A DNA stretch of 64,000 nucleotides from Paralvinella palmiformis (Eukaryota; Annelida; Polychaeta; Terebellida; Alvinellidae). A program made the position numbers and the translations under genes. The notes under the pieces are model-generated. The model was not told the origin of the DNA and did not search any database. It worked only from the letters and a program-made list of their open reading frames with translations. The stretch covers positions 1-64,000 of the forward strand of contig JAODUP010001286.1 of the NCBI GenBank assembly GCA_025642065.1. Reading direction: 5' to 3'. Below are positions 10,939-24,724 of this stretch, one piece after another; the first letter of the stretch is position 1; the number at the start of each line of letters is the position of its first letter.

Positions 10939-12002
10939 CTCAGTGTAAACACCTGAGTGTACGATACATTAGGACTGGAAGTGATCGATTACAATGAAAT
11001 TGGAAAACAAAATAGATTTAATTTTACATGCTAATTAATTAAACACAAAATTAAACTGGTTTAAATAATGTTTTAATGTATCAATTTGTCACAATATACG
11101 AACATATTCGATATATTTGGATCTTTTAACGGTAACCCAATATATTTCAATGTGATGTGATTTTGTTGCTTCATATTATATTTGTTTTTTGTTTTAATTC
11201 ATATTTACAAATATATACATGATTTTTGGGTTGTATTCACATGTCTACCGTTTATATTCTTCACATGAATAGTCTCATTAACAATACGTTAATAGTTTTC
11301 AGCATGTTCTAGTTGATTGATGAATAACGTTAACGATTGTTCCCCTGTATCGACATTACGATACATTAGTGAATTTATAATTAGATTATTATAAATTAGC
11401 TAGAAAGTAAATTATTATTAATATTTTATACGCCGAATGTTTGGTAATGACAAATAATTAGTTTTGTTGTGAAATTTGTTTTTGAAATAGTATTACTAAA
11501 TCAAGCCATTAGTCTCCCTTTCTCCAATATTCCTATAAACAGTAAAGTCAATAGAATATTGCTACCCATTGAAAATATAGTTGTATATAATGCATTAAAC
11601 ATTTTGTAATTATTAGAGAAAGACGAATTTTGTATAAAATGAACATTAACTATACAACGAATCGCATAATTATTTTTGTACACCATCATTTATGTGTGTT
11701 TATAAAATAATAGAATTCTGTTATGCAAGTAACTGAGTAAAATCGATATTGGCTTATTGGAGGTAAACTATCACGCTATTGATCACGAATAAAAGAATCA
11801 ACATAAAGGTCTCTCTACACGTTACATCGGGTGAATTCCTCCAAACATCGGTCGTCAGAAATCTCATACTTTACTTCCTGGTGTGGCGATAGACATACGT
11901 CAATGACAACATATTGAATACTTCAGTAACCAGTCTTCTACCTCGTGCTTCATTGTGCGTGACTAAGAATGGATTATTTGGTATCACTGGTAGTTTTAGC
12001 TA

Positions 12003-12019
12003 TGACCTTTGTTTGACCT
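12003..12019. promoter_or_regulatory. DR5-type nuclear-receptor element (TGACCT, 5-nt spacer, TGACCT), copy 1
   Basis: Two perfect TGACCT half-sites (complement AGGTCA) in direct orientation with a 5-base spacer, the DR5 arrangement bound by retinoid-type nuclear receptor heterodimers. The arrangement also occurs at the same landmark in the copies at 22183 and 42992, and is half decayed at 59901. Function is inference; it may just be inherited repeat sequence. Confidence 0.5.
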
Positions 12020-14327
12020 GTCGTATATTTTAGCATTTCCTGTACCCTGTGTCTTCATGTAGTCGGTGACTATTGATATAGTATGTCTCTGCTCAATAAT
12101 ATGCTGTCTTCTGGTAGACATATCAATTCTGATCGCGATATCATCCCAACCAGCCAGAAGGTATATCCATAAAAAGAAAGATTTAAAGGAAAACCAAGAG
12201 ATTCCTTTGATGGATGTGGGTGTTATAAGTCGAAAACATGTATGGTGGCGCCACCGTAGGACGGATACTTTCTCTTATGGTTGGTTTCTGCTTTCAGGCA
12301 AATAATCGGCAATAATCGAACTTAAGACACCAGACATTGATCGTATATATAGATAAGTCAATCGTTCAATAGCTCTTCGTGGATTAATAGCTGATTGGTT
12401 AGATTCTAGCTCGAGACTTGTTCCATTACACTGCGTCATTTGACGTACTGGGGTGAAACTTGTTCCATTCATTTGATTATAAAGCAAGGAACATATATTT
12501 ATAAATGGCGTTATTTAGACTTTGGAAAACTAGTTTGTTGTTAAACAAAGTTTGAGTGAGAATTATTCAGCATATTATTACTTAAGTTATGTGTCTTTGA
12601 TGTTACCTAATAAACTAAAGGATCGGTATTATATTTGAACACTTATTCCATTTGCTCCGATATTACTATATTGCAAGTTACGTTATACACATCGTGTAAA
12701 ATAATTTATAATTTCGTCAATATATATTCTTTTTATTTGAAACATAATTACAATAATATTACTTTCATCACTCGACTGATAAACTTAAAAATGTTTTCAA
12801 GAAAGCATTTTATTTTACTGTGACTTAACATAAGCGTATCGTATACTTGTTCGATCATTTTTAGCGTTTTATTTGCTGCATATACACCTTTGTCTAACAC
12901 AAATGATTCGCCTCAGTTCGTCTTTATGGTCTCACCTTTGTTATACTGCTGTATAGTAGTTAGACCTAATGCGTTCATCCCTATGACAAATTGTTGTGAA
13001 TCATCTGAATCACCCATAATGTGATGTAACTGTATTATTTACCGAAATAACTTTAGCAATATTTAACAATGTCCAAAACTAAATGTGTCACAAAACATAT
13101 ACTTCTCACTATCGATTATAATAATTTAATTTAATTTCATAATACATAATTTCTATAATTGATACTGATCCGGTCTATTTTCTCCCGTATATTATCAGAC
13201 AACTACAATTAATACAGCAATGGCTACCAAAATTGTATAATTCACTAACTAGAAGAGCTATTGTTAACAAACCAGATGTTTTGTGTACACAATTAACCAC
13301 AATGTTACATTATAAAGTGAAGTACTGATGATCAAATCCTGTACAATAAGCCAATATGTTGCTATTGATCAATGGCTAGTTGAAAATCATTATCGAGTAT
13401 CGCAAGTTAACTGTTCAGTCAGTGAGTCAGTCAATTAGCTTAGCTTACCATCTATTGTACCATTCGTGTCTTCATTTCAGAATCTCAAATCTAATCTCAA
13501 ACATATTTCATTTTTATCAAAACAACATTCTAGCAACCTGTCAATGAGGTAGGTGTTCCCCAAAATGTATTCATTAGCACACCTCATACAAATGTATTGA
13601 GCTACCTAGCAACATTGTCACCTTCAATGATGACCTTCTTGTACTCTACTCGTCTGTTTCTATATCTATTTCTATGTCTATCTGTGACTGTCAGTTTTTG
13701 TCTTACTGTATATATTACGATTTCAGATCTCACTCATATATCTATCGTTGTTGAAATTTAAGTATTTGCTTCTCGTAGAGAGGATATCGAATATAAATGG
13801 AGGTCACCTGTTCATCGTTTGTAAATTGGACTGAAACAACCATTATGAAGTGATTGTTTAATACTGACATTATAATTGATTTGGTATTAAATAATTCAGT
13901 TGGAAAGTATAATGAATTGTTTTCTCTGTTTCGATTAAATTTTCATTGAAGCTTATTTGGATCCACTACCAAATTCTCTGTAATGCCAGGGTTGTCGTTG
14001 TAGCTGTCCATTTGGTAACCTCATAGTCCGAATATCAATTTATACATTTCTGAATGTTCTACATTTGATGAACTTCAGGAACTGTAGTAAGAGATGCAAT
14101 TGAATATTTGATGTATATGGCATGGGAACATTATCTAAATTTTATTAATATAACTTTTGTATCTTCAATTTATTAGTTTATATATGAACATAATGCGAAC
14201 ATAGCCATGTATTCTTTGTTTGTATGCAAATGAATGCAGTATGAAAAGTGTAAAAAGTAAAGTGCAATTTCTGACGGAATATACTTAATTGTGTTGATTA
14301 ATTAAACCGTGACTACATCATTCTATT

Positions 14328-14618
14328 ATGACCCCTGATCTGGTACACAATATCAGTATCACACTAATTAACATGTTATTGTTTCGTGTAGTTTTCGAAT
14401 GGCCCCACCTTCACGAAAGCGATACACCTGGTAACACACCTGGTGTACTACTATTTCATGAAAATAGAAAGGGTGATATATTCTTTCACGGTTACAATAA
14501 TCTACTTCTGGGGTATTTGCCGTACAGCCAATCCACCAAAGCTATACAACATAACCAACGAAGCGATCATGCACGCAGCATTTTATCGTATCCAGTAATT
14601 TGCCTGGCTAATATATAA
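14328..14618 (+). CDS. Unidentified 96-codon open frame, doubtful
   Basis: A plus-strand frame with a mixed, protein-like composition in its middle third (FEWPHLHESDTPGNTPGVLL). No domain is recognised, no splice or promoter context is convincing, and no corresponding frame was seen in the other module d copies. It is listed because it is the least AT-biased frame in the region, and may be chance. Confidence 0.12.
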   Translation: MTPDLVHNISITLINMLLFRVVFEWPHLHESDTPGNTPGVLLFHENRKGDIFFHGYNNLLLGYLPYSQSTKAIQHNQRSDHARSILSYPVICLANI

Positions 14619-15399
14619 AACATATATATAATTGTAGCAATAGTAAAACTGAGCTCCACCTAAGGTGTATTGTTTTAGTGCAAAGAACAAACAAAAAATA
14701 GAATGCATAATAGTTAGAATGTTTTATTTTTATAGACAAAGGTATTCTTAATATAGATTGTATCAGTTTCAGCGTAGTATGTATATTGTTTTAACGGGTA
14801 TATTATCTTGATGGTTTGGGGATTAATTTCATCAGTAAAACCCGATTTAGCTAAATGATTGGTTTACTTATTCACTATTGTACCTATGTTTTATTTTAAG
14901 GATGCTACCCAATTAGTTGAATAATTATATTGTGTGAACTTTAGCATGGCGTGTTCACTACTCATAAGGTACCAAATGTAATAATTAACAACTACAAACC
15001 GTATTGAAATGTGAGTTCATAAAAATTATACGAGTTGGTGAATTCTCATTTACGATCATATCTTGGTACCACTATGAGTTGTGAATGCCTTATAGCATTG
15101 ATACATATTAAAATATATCTATTTGTATAATTCTATCAAAGCTTCATATATATATATATTCTAAGAGGGAAAAAGTCAATTATTAGCAATAATCAGAACG
15201 TTCAATTAATTAAAGAAATAAAAAATGCATTTTGTTCTGTTACATTTAACACAAATTTGCATAATTAATCAAAGAAATAAAATTTAAATAATTTTGTCTC
15301 CAAAGTTGTTTTATTATTGCGCAATGATTATTTCTGGAAAATTGTACATGGCCAGAAAAACAAGTTTCTCTAATTATTCTGCTCACCTCATTTAATATT

Positions 15400-17470
15400 T
15401 AGTGCTTCGGATAAGCTATCAGGTTAAATAGTTCGAAAACAGCGATGCTATTTAAAGACATTAAATTCATAACCACTAAGTTCTATAATTATGCATACAA
15501 CTGAAACCAACATGAAGCTCTTTTCACTGAATAATATTTCCCAAATTATGTGAAGTGCTTAGACACTATCTGGATTCTCATAACTTGATATAAAGAGTAA
15601 TCATGCCTCTATTAGAGACTAATTAAATTTACTTTCCAAAACTTAGTCAGGATATTTAGTCATGTCATTCTATAAATATATTTCTATATATTTTTGCTTT
15701 TAATATTTCTCTCTCTCTGTATACACTGATAGATATTTTGTTATAATTGTAGTCGTATTTATTTCGTGAATGACATTATTTAGACTATAAATAAAATATG
15801 AATGTTACACACGAATCTTCTGTTGGTTTATTGACTTTAATCGATAAATCATGAATTCATCATGGGTGATCATGAAGCAAATCATGATTACCATTTAAAT
15901 GTAATCATACCTGAACTTCGATACGTTTTCATTTGATAGTAGAGGGACTCAAGCCCGTACAAATATTTTCAATTCCTTCTCGTTGTCTTTCTATCAGGAA
16001 TTATCGCATGTCGGTAATTCAACGATGATATATTATGATATGAACTAACTTAACATGAATTATATTAACAAACACAAATACTAGTTTTGCACGTATTTGA
16101 AATATGGATAAATATAAAGAAAAGGTTGGCTTCTGATCCTCATAGATGAGATTGCACTTCACACAGCTCTCATGAATTATCATCTTGTTGTGTGCTTTAA
16201 CATAATATCTTATGTCTGAAAAAAAACCTATTAAAGCAAGGTAAAGTCTTCTGGTTGTTTGCCATTTTAGTTAGCATATGATGAAAATACAGAAAATCCA
16301 AAATAAAGAATTTAGGGATGTCATATAAAACTAATACTGTTTTTGAATCTTTTCTATCTAGAATAGTCTTTCTAAAGACCCATGACTGTCTCTTTCTCCA
16401 GTAAATCATTAGCGATATTCTGTAGCTTGTAGTTTTTATGTTATAACATAATTAACTGTCTATGATTAGAATCAGGCCAAATAATTTTAACTTTTGGTTT
16501 TAATATACTGACATGGCTTTTATTATTATATAACGATACTTAAAATACTTTTCTGAAATTCGGCGAAGAGCATAATTTTTTTTTTCATGCAAATATCATT
16601 GACATACATAAGCTAAATTATATACGGTTTTGTTGAGTCTTAGAGTGTATTTCTAATTCGATAATTATACAGCTAAACATCAGCTTATTCACAGAATAAA
16701 TGTCTAATATTAACCTGCCGAGTATAAACTTCATATTAAAAAAGACCTGCACGAAACTACTTCAAAGGCTAACTCTCACCCTGGGACATATGTTTTAGCA
16801 ACCATCTGTTTGGTTGTATAAAATACATGCTTTGCAAACGATTTCATTTCTGAGTTTAATATATGTTTATTTTAATATGTTGTTATGATAGCTATGTTCT
16901 GTTTTAGAGTAAACCAATTACTGGTCTGCAACAGTGTTGTTAAAGTGATAACCTGGTTTCTTTTAACAGCATTTCAAAAGCTTTGATATTCAATACTTGG
17001 AGGGTACAAACAGTCTGAGCTGATTGAAATTGCAATTAAATAATATTCAGTGCCTCACAAATCTTATTAATATCTTTTAAATTATCGCTATGTTCATTAA
17101 TCAAATTATATTAGTCGTAAAAGTAATATTAAGGGTGGAAATTTGTGTTTCTGTATAAATAATTTGTTTTAAACTAAACCATTAAGCTCAAAACATAAAG
17201 CATGCCATTAGAGAGATAACATAGATAATAAAGATATAAATTCAATAGAAGAATGTTTTCAAGGTGCCATTATGACACACAAATCATCATCCGATAGTTT
17301 AGTAATGTTGTTTTATCGGATTTATAATTAAATCAACTTCTATCTAACTTTGAAATCTTAATGTTCGTTTCCTAGATCGTAAAGCCGGAACCAGAATATT
17401 GAAAGCCTGTAAATGGTTTTACTCTGTTTGATTCGATAAACAAACATACACAAAAACAAGCAAACATAAA
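15400..17470. other. AT-rich region, nothing recognised
   Basis: About 2 kb with no long frame, RNA gene or element signature. The minus-strand frame at 16197-16409 has no recognisable domain. Some of it may be further, unrecognised unit sequence. Confidence 0.4.
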
Positions 17471-17490
17471 TTAATTACGTAAAAACTCCT

Positions 17491-17913
<423 letters not shown>

Positions 17914-17939
17914 CTCAGAAATACAAAGGCCATTCTTTA

Positions 17940-18170
17940 TTAAATGATAAACAAGTGACTAAATGTTATCATTTGACCATGCTTATGGCCATACCATAAC
18001 TACGACAAATGTGGTATTCACTAATTTAAAGAAGTGACAAACTTGTGTTGTGATGTTGAACGTCAATTCCCTTTAATGTCAAATATATAAATACTCGCCG
18101 CTAATATGAATGGAAAGACATTTACCACCCGATATCACAATTGTGATTTCGGTTTGTTGTTGTGTGTAGA
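17940..18170 (+). repeat. Module f, partial copy next to microsatellite
   Basis: Begins with GTGACTAAATGTTATCATTTGACC, which resembles 27066-27092 and, more weakly, 52408-52430. All three copies lie just right of a long dinucleotide array. Homology beyond the first 100 bases is weak. Confidence 0.45.
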
Positions 18171-18699
18171 ATGCGGAGAGAATGGAAATACGTATAGTGC
18201 CTGTAGAATGGTCACAACTTATTTCAACATTGATAAAGGAAAGCTATTATTTAACATTTAGTTGCATTATAAATCGATTTTGTTTCATTTATGTTATCTT
18301 TGTGCTATGCAGGTTTTGTAGTACCGCAGGTGTTGAAATATACCATGTAGTCGAAACCCATGCCATGCAGATTTGAGCACAGTCTGACCAGAGAACCATG
18401 TCACTCTGGCAGCATCAAGAGCGGTTGATGTATAGAAGCGTCAACATCTCGCGACCAGCCACTGCAGGCACAAATAGTTTGTGCCTGTCTTGATATATTC
18501 TTGCCGGTGTGAGACCTCTATTTGTTCACCGAAAAGGTGTCATTATTAACTTGTACAAACACGTTTTTGTTAGCAGCTTCCGTGCAATGTACAACTGCAC
18601 GATACACCATACCGGATCGGCCGTCACCCGCGTTACCAAGAACCGCGTTGCTCGACTTCATCGTCCGTCGAAAGTGGAAATTCAGCTAGGAAGCAGAAG

Positions 18700-19880
18700 C
18701 TAACTACTGACAATTACACAATGGAACGTCAGGACTCGTCTCGACTGAGATTGAGCTGACCGACAAGAAAGACGTACGGCACTATTAGCAATGGAACTCA
18801 GAGTCTGGTAGTCTTAACGACTTGGATTACTCTTTCTTCTGCAGTGGCAAACCCGAAGGAGAAATATGGGAGGCTGGAGTGGGCTTTACTATCAAAAAGG
18901 ATATCGTCACAAAACTGGCTGAAATGCCACGACCATTAAGTGATAGCATCATGACGACGAGACTACATCTGAGCAAGGATTTAGTATCAGCGAGTACGCT
19001 TCAAGAATGATAAACTAATAGCAAAACAAGGAGGCCTTCTACAACCAGCTGGCAAGTGTGCCCAGTGGCATCCTTTGTACAAATAATGGGATTGGGAAAT
19101 GCCACTCCAATGGCGAGCTTTTACTGACTCTGTGCTCTGAGTTCGAACCGATAGTGATGAACACCATGTTCAAGCAGAAGGATGGCCAATCGGATGCGCC
19201 CTCCTTCTAGACACTCTCATATTATCGACTTCATCATCATGAGGTGTCTGGATAAGATGGACATCCACGGTACACATGTCATGCTTGGACCTAACTGTTG
19301 GACCGATCACCAGAAGTTGAGGTCAAAAGTGGCTTTCAGAATACGACAAAAGCACAACAGGTAAAAGAAAAGTAAGCCTACCAACCTCAACAATGTAAAA
19401 GTAAGTACCATCGTCCATAGGGAAAGTTTTGAGCTGGAGATCGACAATGATCTCGCCCATTGGGAAGAGAAGGAAAACTCATCACCAGACGAGGAATGGG
19501 CAGTTCTGCAGCAGGTCGTGTACAACACAGCCAAGACTTATCTTAGCAGGCCAGACAGAAAACACCATGACTGGTTCTACTATAACAACCAGGAGCTACA
19601 GACTCTTTTGAGCAGAAAATACCAAGCCGACCAGAGAGTGTTGCATACCAGGAGTACTAGACCCACCACTTCAACATATAAAGATAGCCATAGACTGATA
19701 CCAAAGCAGGTTCTCTACTATCATCTGCCTTCTTGTAACAGAAAGAGATGGCGCCCTCGTCTCCGGTTCAAGGATACCATCAAGAACAAACTGAAGCTGA
19801 GAGACGTAAAGACCGACCCATGGACATCACTATTACAGCAGAGAGATAAATAGAGAGCAATAGTCAAGTGATTGAAGCTG
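18700..19880 (+). mobile_element. RTE-like non-LTR retrotransposon relic lacking its reverse transcriptase
   Basis: Plus-strand pieces in three frames match the RTE-type apurinic-like endonuclease that gene predictors often call craniofacial development protein 2-like. First comes ERRTALLAMELR near 18765. Then SGKPEG...AGVGFTIKKDIV is at 18840-18905, GIGKCHSNGELLLTLCSEFE at 19090, and NCWTDHQKLRSKVAFRIRQK (with the conserved DH) at 19293. Next is the linker DEEWAVLQQVVYNTAKTYL near 19487. It then jumps straight to the extreme C-terminus, RPRLRFKDTIKNKL...DPW near 19758. The GDFN box of the endonuclease and the whole reverse transcriptase are deleted. Several stops confirm it is dead. Confidence 0.92.
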
Positions 19881-20129
19881 TCTTTTTCGCATCGCGGCCA
19901 ACAGCATATGATGTTAAAACATGACCTACTTGTACATATCATATAAAATGTAGATATTATTGTATCAAATAGAAAAGGTGTACGCGTACCCAGGTAATAT
20001 ATGTAAATACGTGTATTAAATATTTAACAATTTAATTCAATTAACTTATTTACATAATCACCTTTTTTCTTTAGGTATTTACTTAAATAAGCCATATGGC
20101 AAGTTTGATACTTGTCTAATGTAATATTA

Positions 20130-20600
20130 TATTGTAAGCATCTGTGAACTCACAGGACACAACTATAAATAGACAATCGATACCTCTCACATTGTCTCTT
20201 GTCTTTAATAATTCATGTATCATAATATTGGCGCAAACAATATATGAAGCAATTGAGAATTTTCGTATTTAAGTAGAAAACGGTAATAAAATACTTTTAG
20301 GTCTGTAAGAAATTATGATATTATACCAGATTAGTTATCTGAAATGGAGAAGCAGATTCAGTCTTCATCTTCTAAGACCCGCTATTATCAAATCAAGAAC
20401 ACAAATAGTGAAACATGTAAGACTTTAATCCAAAGCCTTATACATCACAGACCGAACTAATCATAAATTATATACTTGTCACTCACAAAATAAAAACATT
20501 ATATTGGCTTCCTACATTGTTATCCTGTTTCATACAAAGTACTATGCGGAATAGCACCGCTGAATCTAAGACGTCTAATATATCATATATATCAATAGGT
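20130..20600 (+). repeat. Module i, copy 1, including a LINE C-terminal remnant
   Basis: Collinear with 28870-29520. Shared landmarks are ..CAATATATGAAG.A.TTGAGAA near 20236, TGGAGAAGCA near 20344, GTGAAACATGTA.GA near 20410, and a ...TGCGGAATAGCaCCgCTgAATCTaAGA... segment near 20545. The last of these reads as GIAPLNLRRL, the family pattern GLAP.YL..L of CR1/L2 C-termini. The paralogue at 28870 contains a SINE-B that is absent here. Confidence 0.6.
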
Positions 20601-21590
20601 CTGCTGGGGGCTTTGGTCTTGTTAATTATTTTAAAGTGCCAAATATTCATACAACAATTTGAGGAGCTACATTTTGAATAAAATATAATTGAAATTTAAA
20701 GTGGTGAAAACTTGAGACATATTTAAATATTGTCATTAAAAGGGTATCCTTGTTATGTAAGTGATACGGTTCAGACTAATGTTGCAAACCTATATTTATT
20801 TAAGTAGAAAATATTAGTAGAAAATTAGTTACCTTTGAATTATATATTGTTTAGGTTTGAAACCAATCCGTTACATAATATAAAGATGGAAATTTCTTTG
20901 TTCAGTCAAACAACTGGCCAGGTTTTCCTTCTGGAATATAGCAACTCGTCCAAATTTTAAAGTGTAGAGGATTAGTTCTCATCGTGGAGTAGTCAATGGT
21001 AGACTCTCAGCACCTGTTTCTTTGGGATAACTGGTTATTTAACTAAACTCATCTCAATTAGTAAAGTCATATCTCACCAAAATATTTAATTTAAGGTTCT
21101 TAACATAGGTCATTCTTTAACATCTACAGACGATCACATTTATTTTGTTTAGTAGACGATTCGTCTAAATTCGATCAATTACGTATGTCTTCAGATCTGC
21201 TTACCCAAATATGGTTTTATTAATAGCTAACTGAAATCTATTTTTCATATCGTACTTAAATATGGAAGAAAGTATACTCTCATTTGTGTAAGCGTGCTAG
21301 TATGTATGTTTTATATTTTGTGTGTGTGCGCGCTTCTGCGTATCTGTATATGTGTTTGTTTCTGTGTGTCCGTTTTTAATTGCTTAAATTGTAATATCTA
21401 ATTGTCACAATAATCTGTTAGATTTGACATATTGTATTCTTTCAATTATACTAAATCAAACAACATGACACTTATGATATGACATGATATTTATATACGT
21501 TGATATTTTCAGCTTGTCTTAGATGGATTGTGATTATTCTACTCTATCAGTATAATAATATATTAGTGACCATATATTTAATTTATTATC
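20600..21590. other. AT-rich spacer between modules i and d
   Basis: No recognisable gene or element. A short GT-rich tract lies near 21310-21370. Confidence 0.4.
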
Positions 21591-24330
21591 AGTATAAAGT
21601 ATATTATGATTAATATGTTATATAATGGATTGTTATTAATGACCAATCATCACTTTTGTTGTGAAATGTGTTTTTAAAATATTATTACCGAATAAATATC
21701 TTAGTTTATTTTCCTTATATTCCTATGAATAGAACAATTAAATAATACATTTGCTACACGCTACATATATAATTATGCGTGTTGCGCAACAACAGATTAA
21801 AAATAAGTTAATTAAAAACTAAATTCATATTCTAAATATAAATTAACTATACTACGAAACCCAAAAGTAGTTTGTGTACCTAGAGTTATGCGTGTTAATA
21901 GATAGCTAAAAGTTCACATGTTTTAATATGAAATAAATAGGAGAAATGACAATGGCATATTGGTGTCAAAGAATGCCACAATTAACCATGATGTTGGGTG
22001 AATTCCTCCAAACATTTGTCTTAACAATATCATAATTTACTTTCCGATGTAATTATAACAGTAAATCAATGACACCATACTGAACATTTCAGTAGGAATT
22101 TTTAAATGAGAGTACGATCATCACCTTCAATGTATAAGTCACTAAAATGGATCATCATTGGTATCACTGACAGTTCAAGGTATGACCTTTGTTTGACCTG
22201 TGATACACTTTGGCCTTCTGTGTGTTGGTGCCACTATGTAGTAGATGACCATTGACGTATCAATTATCTCATCGATAATGGCTCGTCTCCAAAGAGACAT
22301 GTCCCACGAGTAATAGCCACAAAGAGAATGATTGAAGGATTTGATGAATTGGGGATATTGAAACAAACCCCCCAAAATAAACGATTACTCTGATGGATAA
22401 GGATGTCGTCCATTTACGCTACACAGTCCGACCCCGTCGTTAATAGACAGGGACAAATATTTCCTTTTAATATTAGGTTTTATAATTGGCCATAATTTAC
22501 CTTAAGATGCTACACGCTGATTTTATAGATAAGTCAATCACTAAATAAAATATCATATTGTAGCAGCTAGTTTGTAAAATGCTAGTTGGAGATTTCTCCA
22601 TTTTCGTTGTTCTTAATATTTTGTGACACCAGCAACAGTTATCTATTAAAATAGTTTGTTTAATAGCATAATATATCATGTTAATATTTATAATAATAGA
22701 TGGAGAAGATATCTTCTCTACCGTATATCATTAAAAAACTAGAAAAATACAGAAATACATGACCTGATTAGAAAGGTCGATTAACATCAATAGCCTGTTG
22801 TTTGCAAATCAACATCTTCGTATCCAGTATCAATCATGTCGGCACATCATTAAGAGATAACGATCAGTTTTTTCTGTAATATTATAATTCATATTTATTA
22901 TAATTCATATTTATTATAATTAGTATTAATATTATAAGCCGATATCATGCTATTGATGACTGGCTAATATATTTGGTCAGTACCTAGTATTCCTAGTTGG
23001 TTTATTAGTAGGTGGGTCAATCAGTCAGTTACCTGGATGGTTTATCTGCTAGATCAGTTGCTAATTCGGGCATTAATGTTTTATTTTCTGATGCTCACAT
23101 CTAGTCCCTATTTTAAGCACAGTATTTACCAAGCAGTGCCAACACATGACATGACTTCTAAGCACTATTGAACTAAGCATCAGGATAAGCGACGCTATAA
23201 TAAGTGCTATGTTAATGGCATTATCTAAGTATCCATCAATCAGAGATTTAATTTTATAATCGCCAACATATACTCACTGTCGCACATCATATATAATTAT
23301 TATAGTAATTAGCAGCAGTGTAATATGCAGTTTTGAGGAAAACCATCTCGAAACATCTATTGAGAACATCAACTCATGTATTAATATGTCTAAGTGATGG
23401 CTTTCGCAAACTCTGCTCACCTGTTTCTATGTCTATATGTATATACAAAATCTCATACCTCAATCGTATAAGTGATTTCAGACACAAACCCTGCAACGGG
23501 AGCTAAATAGGTTATTCCCGATTGACGTCATTAATTGTCCACCAATTGTCCCCAACATGAGAGTACTACATGCAATTAAAGGCATAAACATGAGAATAAC
23601 TTATTTTGATAGAGAAACATGAGTAAAATTAATATTGTATTTGATCTTTTCCAACGTGGTATGTCTATATAGCAAGAGGTAATTATATTTGACGGTGTGT
23701 TTTGGTTAACTTCATCAAGTAAATATACATTAACCATGCTAATGTATTCTATTGTATCATATAGTTCAAAGATTTTACCTACTCGTTTCAATAAGTAGGT
23801 TGTTTGAATTCAAGCATAGCGTGGTCACTGAGACTCGGAAGGTAATATGTGTGATATCTGACAAATACGGCCTGTGTTGAATTGTGATCTTATACAAACT
23901 ATATGAGTTTGCAATTTCTCTATCTCGACTATATCTAGGCACCACATTAGTAAATAGAAGTCAGGAAAGTTTTATCGAGCTATAAGAATAGCATTTAGCC
24001 ACCTTTGTCTAAACGTTCTATATTTGTGTGTCAAATCACCGTTTTTTTAAAAACTAATTAAGCGACTCCATTCTGATAAGTGAATTCCTTTTATCACTGA
24101 GAAAGCCTAACAATTATTTAAATTCAGTGAAACCCAAGTATATGCATAGTAACGCACCCATAAAGAGATAAATTAAGGGGAAATGTGTACTGATGAAAGA
24201 GTTCCTTAATGGAAGAATTCGAAGTAAGAAAACATTTTGTTCTGTTGCGTTTAACCAGAATTATTAAAATTAATAATCAGTTGATGAATTTCTCCAACCT
24301 TTATCCCGCCATTGCATCAAGATTAGTTGC
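21590..24330 (+). repeat. Module d, copy 2
   Basis: Collinear with 11440-15400. Landmarks are CTTTTGTTGTGAAATGTGTTTTT at 21653, AATGACACCATACTGAACATTTCAGTA at 22068, TATGACCTTTGTTTGACCTG at 22181, GATAAGTCAATCACT at 22531, TCAATCAGTCAG at 23018, CTGTTTCTATGTCTATATGT at 23422, a TCAAGCATAGCGTGGTCACTGA segment at 23810, and ATTTTGTTCTGTTGCGTTTAAC at 24233. Identity is patchy, roughly 65-75% by eye in the landmarks. No shared reading frame is seen. Confidence 0.7.
22183..22199. promoter_or_regulatory. DR5-type nuclear-receptor element, copy 2
   Basis: The same 17 bases as at 12003-12019, spacer included, although the surrounding repeat has diverged considerably. Two TGACCT half-sites with a 5-nt gap. 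Functional status is unknown. Confidence 0.5.
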
Positions 24331-24724
24331 GGCTAATTGTAGTAGACCAGAAGGACAGCTTTAAATAATTACTGCGCTTGTGATAGTTATGATAAATGAT
24401 GGTAATCAGAGATAATGGAAGATAGCATAAATATTGTATGTACATCTATTGTTTTTAAAGCTTGGAAATAAATCACTATATCTAGTATTAACTATTAGGA
24501 ATAAGGTGTCGGATTAATTAGATCGACAACGGCGAAGTTGATATTTAAAGGCAACAAATTCGTTGACTCAAATATCGTTAGTGATAATGCGCAATAGCCA
24601 CCGTATAACTATTTGAGTTAGATCAGAATGTCTCAAGGCTGCATACTAATAATTTATTATTCAAATATTAATATTTAAAATGATTTAACCAGAATTATGA
24701 ATCAGAACAATCATACTTGTTGTG

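Larger units (their letters stand above)
10169..11640. repeat. Right arm of the recent long duplication
   Basis: Near-identical to 1-1294 in the same orientation. It includes the LINE b tail, a SINE-B copy and AT-rich non-coding sequence. It carries one extra 161-bp segment at 10416-10576. The distance between arms is about 10.2 kb. After 11640 the sequence continues into module d, whereas the left arm breaks off, so this arm looks like the ancestral context. Confidence 0.93.
11440..15400 (+). repeat. Module d, copy 1 (longest), of the long paralogous unit
   Basis: Collinear with 21590-24330, 42230-44960, 59770-61110, a fragment at 47860-48210, and inverted 54480-53640. Landmarks in order are TTTTGTTGTGAAATtTGT (11463), AATGACAACATATTGAATaCTTCAGTAACCAG (11900), TATGACCTTTGTTTGACCTG (12001), GATAAGTCAATCGtT (12350), a ...TTTATTTGCTG.ATaTACaCCTTtG... 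block ending in GGTCTCACCTTTGTTATACTG (12870-12960), TCAGTCAGT simple sequence (13418), TGTTTCTATaTCTAT (13657), and a TTAGCATGGCGTGTTCACTACT landmark at 14942, then ATTTTGTTCTGTTaCATTTAAC at 15228. No protein frame is shared between copies, so the unit looks non-coding. Confidence 0.75.
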
